Origin: Spirochaetaceae bacterium
GTDB taxonomy: Bacteria; Spirochaetota; Spirochaetia; SZUA-6; Fen-1364
NCBI GenBank assembly: GCA_003170115.1
Contig: PMZS01000231.1
Span: 1 to 9,947 of the forward strand
Direction: 5' to 3'
Length of the DNA: 9,947 nucleotides
Position numbers and translations under genes: made by a program
Notes under the pieces: model-generated
Databases searched by the model: none
What the model was told of the DNA's origin: nothing
Seen by the model: the letters and a program-made list of their open reading frames with translations, nothing else
Shown here: piece after piece, positions 1 to 5,094 of the stretch
Position numbering within the stretch: position 1 is the stretch's first letter
How the letters are laid out: the number at the start of each line of letters is the position of its first letter

Positions 1-266
1 TCGTAGGAGAAGTCCACGTGCCCCGGGGTATCGACCAGGTTCAGGACGTACTCCCTCCCATCTTTTGCGGTGTAGGGAATCGCGACGGCCTGGCTCTTGA
101 TCGTGATACCACGCTCCCTCTCGATGTCCATGTTGTCGAGGATCTGGTCGTGGAAATCCCGATCGGACACCAGCCGGGCGCGCTGGATGAACCGGTCGGC
201 AAGCGTCGATTTTCCGTGATCGATGTGGGCAATAATGCAGAAGTTGCGTATTTTCGTGGTTTCCAA
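1..266 (-). CDS. lepA: Elongation factor 4 (LepA), N-terminal part, cut by the window edge
   Basis: Translational GTPase that acts on the ribosome in the cytoplasm (EF-4; back-translocation and initiation roles have been described for the family). Only the first 88 codons are present and the gene continues past the left edge. I translated it directly. G1 is AHIDHGKST (residues 13-21), the switch I threonine is in RGITIK (T55), and G3 is DTPGH (79-83) with the catalytic His83. IRNFCIIAHIDHGKST and NLVDTPGHVDFSYE are LepA-type rather than EF-G or TypA. The start chosen is TTG at 266, giving METTKIRNF. It is the only ATG/GTG/TTG codon in frame between the conserved block and well upstream. No Shine-Dalgarno precedes it, and a -10-like TATACT ends only 8 bases before it, so the mRNA may be nearly leaderless. 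The phrase SDRDF..Q.LDNMDIERERGITIKSQAV resembles spirochaete LepA, as I recall it. The gene diverges from the receiver-ATPase gene at 398. Confidence 0.95.
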   Translation of the reverse strand, partial: METTKIRNFCIIAHIDHGKSTLADRFIQRARLVSDRDFHDQILDNMDIERERGITIKSQAVAIPYTAKDGREYVLNLVDTPGHVDFSY

Positions 267-274
267 GGCACCAA

Positions 275-304
275 AGTATACCGGGAAATGGCGGTACGGT
301 TCAA
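275..304 (-). promoter_or_regulatory. Candidate sigma70-type promoter for lepA
   Basis: On the minus strand, TTGAAC (304-299) is followed after 18 bases by TATACT (280-275). Both hexamers are close to the consensus. The expected transcription start is near 268, only about two bases before the TTG start codon at 266. Pattern match only, without experimental support, but the placement and the lack of any ribosome-binding site fit together. Confidence 0.5.
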
Positions 305-322
305 TGACGCGGATCCCGGTAG

Positions 323-358
323 TCCGTGGCGGCCCTGAATGCCACGGAGTACCGTGGC
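323..358. repeat. Three alternating CCGTGGC half-sites between divergent promoters (operator-like)
   Basis: TCCGTGGC (323-330), its exact reverse complement GCCACGGA (341-348), and a third copy CCGTGGC (352-358). The first and second can form an 8-bp stem with a 10-base loop. The second and third can form a 7-bp stem with a 4-base loop, so the two folds exclude each other. The direct copies extend to CCGTGGCGGCC at 324-334 and 352-362, a 28-bp period. The block lies between the two divergent -35 elements (304-299 and 363-368), the usual place for an operator serving both promoters. Its binding protein is unknown. Confidence 0.55.
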
Positions 359-362
359 GGCC

Positions 363-391
363 TTGACAGGGCGGGAGCCGGTTCGTAGCCT
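363..391 (+). promoter_or_regulatory. Candidate promoter for the receiver-ATPase gene
   Basis: A perfect -35 hexamer TTGACA (363-368) is followed after 17 bases by the weak -10 TAGCCT (386-391, three of six matches). The expected transcription start is about 398, which is the first base of the GTG start codon, so the transcript would be leaderless. The -35 abuts the last CCGTGGC repeat. The weak -10 could mean an activator is needed or that the match is chance. Confidence 0.35.
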
Positions 392-397
392 CTGTGC

Positions 398-1294
398 GTG
401 AGCGTCGGCGCCAAACCAAGAGTTCTCGTCGTGGATGACCAGGAGGCCCTTCGGTCCCTTCTCGCGCGCCTGCTCGAACAGGAAGGCTTCGATCCCGTGC
501 AGGCTGAAGACGGCGCGCAAGCGGTGGAAATGTACAAGTCACAGGCCCCGCTCGTCGTCGTTTCGGACATCATGATGCCGAGGATGGACGGGCTCACGCT
601 CCTCAACGAGATCAAGCGTATCGACCGCAACGCGACCGTCATCCTCATGACCGGACAGGGCAACGAGGATGTCCTCATCAAGGCCCTGCGGGGCGGCGCG
701 ACCAACTTCTTCAAGAAACCCTTCAACGTGAAGGAGCTCATCGACGAGATCCGCAAGGTTGTCGAGTTCCGGCTCGAGGCGGCGCGCTCCTCCCTCTTCT
801 CGCCCCTGCTGGTGGAGGAAACGAAAACCTTTGTGATGCCCCGCGCCGACTCACCGTTCTTCCCCATCATCAACCAGATCACGCTCCAGCTTCCCTGCCT
901 GATGCCTCAGGAAGACATCCTGAACCTGAAGATCGGCATAGAGGAGATCATCACCAACGCCATCGAGCATGGGAACCTCGGGATCAGCTTCGAGGAGAAG
1001 AGAGAGGCAATTCAGGAAGGGCGGCTTGCACGGCTCATTGCCGACAAGGGCCGGGAAAGCGATGCCGCCGGCCGCGCCGTACGGATCACTTCGCGGCTGT
1101 CCCCAGAGCTGTTCGAGATCAGGATCCGTGATGACGGCCGGGGATTCGACTGGCGCACCCTTCCCGCCGTGGAGCCGGAGAACCTGCTCGCCTTCAACGG
1201 CCGGGGGATATTTCTCACGAAGATCTACTTTGATGAAGTGGCCTACAACGATTCCGGCAACGAGGTCACGCTGCGGAAGCACAGGGCGCGCTGA
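398..1294 (+). CDS. Response regulator receiver domain fused to RsbW-like anti-sigma/HATPase domain
   Basis: A 298-residue cytoplasmic signalling protein. The N-terminal receiver domain (about 8-125) has the acidic pair D13/D14, phosphoacceptor D57 in SDIMMPRMDG, T85 in LMTG, and K107 before Pro. The C-terminal domain (about 155-295) is a GHKL ATPase of the RsbW/SpoIIAB type: N-box IEEIITNAIEHGN (N187), G1 DDGRGFD (245-251), and G2 NGRGIFL (267-273). There is no histidine phosphorylation domain and no DNA-binding domain, so it is neither a hybrid histidine kinase nor a transcription factor. By family knowledge such ATPases act as serine kinases or binders of anti-sigma antagonists, with receiver phosphorylation as the switch. 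No STAS partner or sigma factor is in the window. The start is GTG 398: an in-frame TAG at 386 leaves only this codon or CTG 392, and the receiver fold begins eight residues in. No Shine-Dalgarno is visible. About 37 charged residues between the N-box and G1 form an insert that I recall as usual for this subfamily. Confidence 0.9.
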   Translation: MSVGAKPRVLVVDDQEALRSLLARLLEQEGFDPVQAEDGAQAVEMYKSQAPLVVVSDIMMPRMDGLTLLNEIKRIDRNATVILMTGQGNEDVLIKALRGGATNFFKKPFNVKELIDEIRKVVEFRLEAARSSLFSPLLVEETKTFVMPRADSPFFPIINQITLQLPCLMPQEDILNLKIGIEEIITNAIEHGNLGISFEEKREAIQEGRLARLIADKGRESDAAGRAVRITSRLSPELFEIRIRDDGRGFDWRTLPAVEPENLLAFNGRGIFLTKIYFDEVAYNDSGNEVTLRKHRAR

Positions 1295-1297
1295 TTC

Positions 1298-1346
1298 TTC
1301 GGCCCCTCTCGCGTGACCTTCGGCCCCTCTCGCGTGGCCTTCGGCC
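1298..1346. repeat. 21-bp tandem repeat, about 2.3 copies, between convergent genes
   Basis: Unit TTCGGCCCCTCTCGCGTG plus RCC, 21 bp. Copy 1 is 1298-1318 and copy 2 is 1319-1339, differing at one base (ACC against GCC). A partial third copy, TTCGGCC (1340-1346), then runs into the hairpin. It fills nearly all of the 56 bases between the regulator stop codon and the protease stop codon. Confidence 0.85.
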
Positions 1347-1350
1347 ACGC
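1332..1350. terminator. Perfect hairpin between convergent genes, possible bidirectional terminator without a U-tract
   Basis: GCGTGGCC (1332-1339), loop TTC, GGCCACGC (1343-1350): a perfect, very GC-rich 8-bp stem. It directly abuts the protease stop codon (1353-1351, minus strand) and lies 38 bases after the regulator stop. No T-run follows on either strand, so it is not a standard intrinsic terminator. It may block read-through, protect 3' ends, or be a REP-like element. The hairpin is certain as sequence; its role is inferred. Confidence 0.45.
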
Positions 1351-3123
1351 TCAGATGAAATTGTCCGTTTCCAGGTAGGCGGCGATCTGTATCGCGCTCT
1401 CGAGGAACCCCGCCCTCTTTTTCTTGATCACGACCTGGAGAATGGCATAGCCCTTGTCCTGGTCCACCTGCCAGTCCTGGATAGTCAACGGATCGTCCGG
1501 TGAGATCCCCGACTCGTCGGCAATCGAGCCCTGTGTGACCCGCTTCACGATGTAGTCGCCTTTCCAGAGAAACGTGCCTACGTTCTCGAGCTTCATTCCG
1601 AACAGGGGATACAGGATATTGTCCCTCGCATCCCGCTTCAGCGCAACGTCGATGGGCTGGTCCGGTCGGGCTGAGAGACAGATGAGCGCGTCCTGGCTCT
1701 CCTCGCCCCGTCGTACCCGCAGGGTGACAAGCGAGGGCGGTGAGTGCCGAAGAACCTCCGCCTGGATGTCCCCGAGCTTCTTGAACGGCTTCCCGTCCAG
1801 ACTCTCGATGATGTCTCCCGCCAATATGCCGGCCTGTGCAGCCGGTTCGTCGGGGACGGAGTAGATCACCTCAAGGCCTTTCTCGGTCTCCGCCACTGCC
1901 ATGCCCAGCCAGGAATGGACCGCCGGGCCGCCCTTGAACAGCGCGGGCAGGGCCTTCTCCACCCAGCTGTACGGCACGGCGAAGTTCAAGCCGGGGAACT
2001 GCGGCATCCCGGCAAAGACGATCCCGATGACATCGCCTTTCTCGTCCAGCAGCGGGCCGCCGCTGTTCCCGGGGTTCAGGGGAACGTCGACCTGCATCGA
2101 GTCGCCAACCTGCAGGAGCCGCCGCCCCATGGCGGAGATGATACCGGAAGTGATGGTTTTCTCCAGCCCCGCGGGGGAGCCGATTGCGTAGATCCTGTCA
2201 CCCGGTGTCAGGGTCTGGCCGCTCCAGCCGCCGAAGACGTAGTCGGGCGTGATCTCGGCCTTGATGAGGGCAAGGTCGAAGGCCTTGTCATATCCCACGA
2301 CCTTCGCCGGGATCCTTTCCCCCGCGGGGCTTTCTGAAAGCCGGATGAACAGGCGCGAGTACCCTTTGTACTTCGGATCTACCTCGCTTTCGATCACGTG
2401 GTGATTGGTAAGGATATAGCCGCGCTTGTCGATGAAAAATCCGCTTCCGATTACCCTGTCCGCGTACCCGACTCCCTTCTCCACCTTGATTCCCCGGTCC
2501 ACGAGGATCGTGACCGTGCCCGAGATCATGCGGGGGAACGAGGGGGAGGAATCCGCGGTGTCCGAAGCCGGCACGGCAAAGCCGCGCTCCTTCATTACCG
2601 ACGCGAGGGACCTCATCACCGCCCCGTTGGCCACCGCGGAGGCCGTCGCGAACGCCGCATCGTAGTCCTGCTCGGTCGGGTTTCCCAGAGCAAGAATATT
2701 CAGTCTGCTCAGGAGGCCGATGGTCGCGTCTCCCCCCTTTTCCTGCGCCGATGCGATTTCGCCAAGCAGCGACTTCTCGGTCCACGCGCCTGAGAGCTGC
2801 GGCTGGCCTAGAGCGCGCGCCGAATCCAGCAGGCGCAACGCATCCTGGAAGCTCTTCTTGCCGATCGCGGCACTGAATTCGCGGGCAAGGCTCTCCACGG
2901 CCTGGGTCGAAAGGGATTCGAGGTCGGGAACGACGATCTTTTCCCGCCGAATCTGATCGATCTTCTCGAGGGCCAGCAGGTACGATCCGCCCGAGATCAT
3001 TGTACGTATCTCGTCCGCCCGCGCCTGCGGAAGGGGTTTCGTCGGGGCGATCGGCCTCGGGGACCCCGCACACCCCGCAAGGAGGACCAGGACGAGCGCC
3101 GTCCCCATGAGCTGTTTCTTCAC
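1351..3123 (-). CDS. Lipoprotein HtrA/DegP-like serine protease with helical N-terminus and PDZ domain(s)
   Basis: A 590-residue envelope protease of the S1C (HtrA/DegP) type that would cleave or sense misfolded extracytoplasmic proteins. The N-terminus MKKQLMGTALVLVLLAGC is a lipoprotein signal, with lipobox LAGC and acylated Cys18. The +2 Ala would favour the outer membrane under the E. coli rule. Residues 30-185 are helical and TPR-like in look. The trypsin-like domain (about 198-395) carries His242 in LTNHHV, Asp283 in FDLALIK and Ser354 in PGNSGGPL, so the triad is complete. A PDZ domain follows (about 403-475, with SWLGM and AGILAGDII). A weaker second PDZ-like region (about 505-585) has GSIADESGI. 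The start is GTG 3123, which overlaps the TPR gene stop as GTGA and gives the signal peptide at once; GGAGG lies about 10 bases upstream. The frame stays open further upstream, but that is antisense-like shadow inside the TPR gene. The coupling implies joint function with the TPR protein. A lipid anchor plus helical spacer is unlike E. coli DegP (soluble periplasmic) or DegS (membrane helix). Confidence 0.9.
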   Translation of the reverse strand: MKKQLMGTALVLVLLAGCAGSPRPIAPTKPLPQARADEIRTMISGGSYLLALEKIDQIRREKIVVPDLESLSTQAVESLAREFSAAIGKKSFQDALRLLDSARALGQPQLSGAWTEKSLLGEIASAQEKGGDATIGLLSRLNILALGNPTEQDYDAAFATASAVANGAVMRSLASVMKERGFAVPASDTADSSPSFPRMISGTVTILVDRGIKVEKGVGYADRVIGSGFFIDKRGYILTNHHVIESEVDPKYKGYSRLFIRLSESPAGERIPAKVVGYDKAFDLALIKAEITPDYVFGGWSGQTLTPGDRIYAIGSPAGLEKTITSGIISAMGRRLLQVGDSMQVDVPLNPGNSGGPLLDEKGDVIGIVFAGMPQFPGLNFAVPYSWVEKALPALFKGGPAVHSWLGMAVAETEKGLEVIYSVPDEPAAQAGILAGDIIESLDGKPFKKLGDIQAEVLRHSPPSLVTLRVRRGEESQDALICLSARPDQPIDVALKRDARDNILYPLFGMKLENVGTFLWKGDYIVKRVTQGSIADESGISPDDPLTIQDWQVDQDKGYAILQVVIKKKRAGFLESAIQIAAYLETDNFI

Positions 3124-5045
3124 TCCTGCACCGCCTCCGCGTAGACCACACCCGAGAGTCGGAACACGAGGTACCGGTTGCCCGCGATGGTCTGGAAGCC
3201 GTCGGGCAGGCTCACATCGGGCTTTGCCGCGGCGGGTGCCCGCCGGCCGATCCATGTCACGCCGCGCGGTACGTCCGCAACGACGGGCTCCTGCACGCCG
3301 CCACGCCAGAGGCTCACGATCCTCTGCCCTCGGGAGACGATTCTCAGGTCGAAAATGCCGTTCATCTTCGTCGACAGCTCCCGCACATGCGTCCCATCCG
3401 ACACTTCGTATTCCCTGCTGTCGTCCATGCCGTCCTCGTTGAAATCCCACGCTTTCATCGGGCTCCCGCCGTAGGTGTGCCGGTAGTCCGGAGTGCCGTC
3501 GTTGTCTGTGTCCATCACCTCGCCGGCAAGCTGGCCGTTCTTCCACGTCTCCGTGACCTGGAACACGCCGTCACGCGAGAGCGATCGGGCCCCTCTGTCC
3601 GGTTGTCCCCGCGCGTACCACACGAGGTGGTCGAAAATCCCGTCTCCGGCCGAAGACTCTTCCATGAACACCCTCTGTCCCCCGGCAAGATCGATCCGGC
3701 GGATCGGAGTGACACCGTCTGGCGCGTATTCTTCGAGCTGGTACGATCCTCGGCGCAGAATGTCGGCAGTCGGCACGCTGATCTTCGCCGCGATGCGAGG
3801 AGCCGTGCCTTCCGGCGCGCCTGCAAAGTCCGGGCGAAGGAAGGCGCACTGCAGCGTGTAGGGCGCGAGGATGCAGGTGTATTCCCCGGGCAGCTCGGCC
3901 TTTTCCAGGAACGGGTAGCGGCTGTACGTGAACCGCGTCACTTGACCCGCGGCATCGCGGAACGCCAGCGAGACGGGCCTGCCGCCCCTGAAATCCGCCG
4001 CGTATTGCGCAACGCCGTCCTGGGCAGGCTCGCGGATCCAGCCCACAACCTTCCCATTGTCGAAAACCCAGCGATCTTCCCAGAGACCGTCCGAGTCGGC
4101 ATCGAGGTCACGGTTTCCCGCATAGCTGTGGAGCGAGTCACGGAGGCGAGCCGCGAGGGCGCCGTTTCCTTTCGCGGCGTCCATCGCTCGAGCCACGAGG
4201 TCCTGCCGTGCCAAGCCGCCCTGTGCGATGAACAGGTCCAGGTACTTCCTCCGCTGTCCGACAGGCACCGCCTCCATGCCCAGAACCATCCCAAGAGGGT
4301 CCCCGCCGCCTTTCGAAAGATAGAGGTCGATCTCGGATATCTTCCTCGCACGGTCTATCTCCAGGCCCGCGGCGGCCAGAAGAAGCGGGGGGCTGTCAGG
4401 GTGGAGCTGCAGACCGGTTCGGATGAGGGCCGCTGCCTCGGCGCTTCGACCCTGCCGCTGGAGGAGCCGCGCCGCGGAAAGACGAATCTCATCGTTTTGG
4501 GGAAATCGTTTCAGGGCGTCGGTCAGGGTTTTCTGTTCCGCGGAAGAGGCACCAGCCCGGTCCTGCGCACGTGCGAGAAGAAGGAAGCTCTGCGGATCTT
4601 CGGGACGAAGACCCGTCAGCCTTCCCGCGGACCTCCGCGCCTCGGCAAGCTGCCCCGTGCGGATGAGAAGCTCAGTCAGGAGCAGATCGGCGAGCTCAGG
4701 ATCAGTCTCAATCCAGCTCGCGCTGCGCAACGCTGTCCGAAGATGATCGATGGCCGCCCTTGTTGAAGGCCGGTCCGCCGCTTCCACTCGCGCCAGGAGG
4801 TACAATGACTCCGAATAATCGGGCGCCAGGGCGAGGGCGGAAGACGCCATTGAACCGGCCTGCGCAAGATCCCCGGCGTCCAGCCATGACCGTGCCTGCG
4901 ACAGGAACGCATCCGCCTGTGCGTGCGGTCCGGTGGGATCAGCGCCCTGCGCGCCGAGAGGGGTCGCCAATGCCGCCAGGAGGCTCAGAGACGCGATCAG
5001 GGATGTGAATGTCCGATACCTTCTCATTGCAACGATGACGCCCAC
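3120..5045 (-). CDS. Secreted TPR protein with calcium-type DxDxDG loops
   Basis: A 641-residue exported protein that I do not recognise as a named family. A signal peptide is clear: RRYR, a hydrophobic run (about 15-31) and a likely cleavage after GAQG or similar. Residues 41-235 are TPR-like helical repeats (for example SLYLLARVEAADRP, PQSFLLLARAQDRAG, IRLSAARLLQRQGR). The C-terminal half (about 310-641) looks beta-rich and contains three aspartate loops: DLDADSDGLWED (313-324), DTDNDGTPD (512-520) and DFNEDGMDD (534-542). These resemble calcium-binding EF-like or thrombospondin-3-like loops. Two cysteines (391 and 400) could form a disulfide. The start is GTG 5045, with GAGAGGG five bases upstream. 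ATG 5027 has no Shine-Dalgarno and would shorten the signal peptide by six residues. It lies 49 bp after ftsH and overlaps the protease gene by 4 bp, so it may act as a scaffold or substrate receptor for that protease. That partnership is inference. Confidence 0.85.
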   Translation of the reverse strand: MGVIVAMRRYRTFTSLIASLSLLAALATPLGAQGADPTGPHAQADAFLSQARSWLDAGDLAQAGSMASSALALAPDYSESLYLLARVEAADRPSTRAAIDHLRTALRSASWIETDPELADLLLTELLIRTGQLAEARRSAGRLTGLRPEDPQSFLLLARAQDRAGASSAEQKTLTDALKRFPQNDEIRLSAARLLQRQGRSAEAAALIRTGLQLHPDSPPLLLAAAGLEIDRARKISEIDLYLSKGGGDPLGMVLGMEAVPVGQRRKYLDLFIAQGGLARQDLVARAMDAAKGNGALAARLRDSLHSYAGNRDLDADSDGLWEDRWVFDNGKVVGWIREPAQDGVAQYAADFRGGRPVSLAFRDAAGQVTRFTYSRYPFLEKAELPGEYTCILAPYTLQCAFLRPDFAGAPEGTAPRIAAKISVPTADILRRGSYQLEEYAPDGVTPIRRIDLAGGQRVFMEESSAGDGIFDHLVWYARGQPDRGARSLSRDGVFQVTETWKNGQLAGEVMDTDNDGTPDYRHTYGGSPMKAWDFNEDGMDDSREYEVSDGTHVRELSTKMNGIFDLRIVSRGQRIVSLWRGGVQEPVVADVPRGVTWIGRRAPAAAKPDVSLPDGFQTIAGNRYLVFRLSGVVYAEAVQE

Positions 5046-5050
5046 GGCGT

Positions 5051-5057
5051 CCCTCTC
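5051..5057 (-). promoter_or_regulatory. Ribosome-binding site deciding the TPR gene start
   Basis: GAGAGGG on the minus strand, five bases before GTG 5045 but 23 bases before ATG 5027. It favours the GTG start. A TATTAT/TATATT sequence just upstream (about 5058-5065) could be a -10 element for an internal promoter, but I see no matching -35. Confidence 0.6.
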
Positions 5058-5094
5058 ATAATATACACGGATGCCGGCGCCGGAGGCGCGTGGA

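Noticed and set aside
301..882. Minus-strand open frame opposite the receiver domain
   Set aside because: It is antisense to conserved receiver motifs and runs into the noncoding divergent region without a ribosome-binding site.
1298..1346. CRISPR-like repeat
   Set aside because: The 21-bp units are directly tandem with no spacers, and no cas genes are nearby.
851..1348. Minus-strand open frame with repeated AEGHARG at its start
   Set aside because: The repeat is only the translation of the 21-bp DNA tandem repeat, and the rest is antisense to the conserved receiver-ATPase gene.
3124..3546. Upstream extension of the protease frame
   Set aside because: It lies inside the TPR coding region, is Arg-rich, and would put the lipoprotein signal in mid-protein.
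3387..4766. Long plus-strand open frame (459 codons) opposite the TPR gene
   Set aside because: It is a GC-rich shadow of the minus-strand gene, is rich in Arg and Pro, has no recognisable domain, and the minus strand carries a signal peptide, TPRs and a coupled neighbour.
5074..5089. Hairpin (GCGCC-GGA-GGCGC and palindrome CCGGCGCCGG) after ftsH as a terminator
   Set aside because: The stem is only 5 bp, no T-run follows, and the next gene is 49 bp away in the same direction; at most a weak attenuator or mRNA stabiliser.
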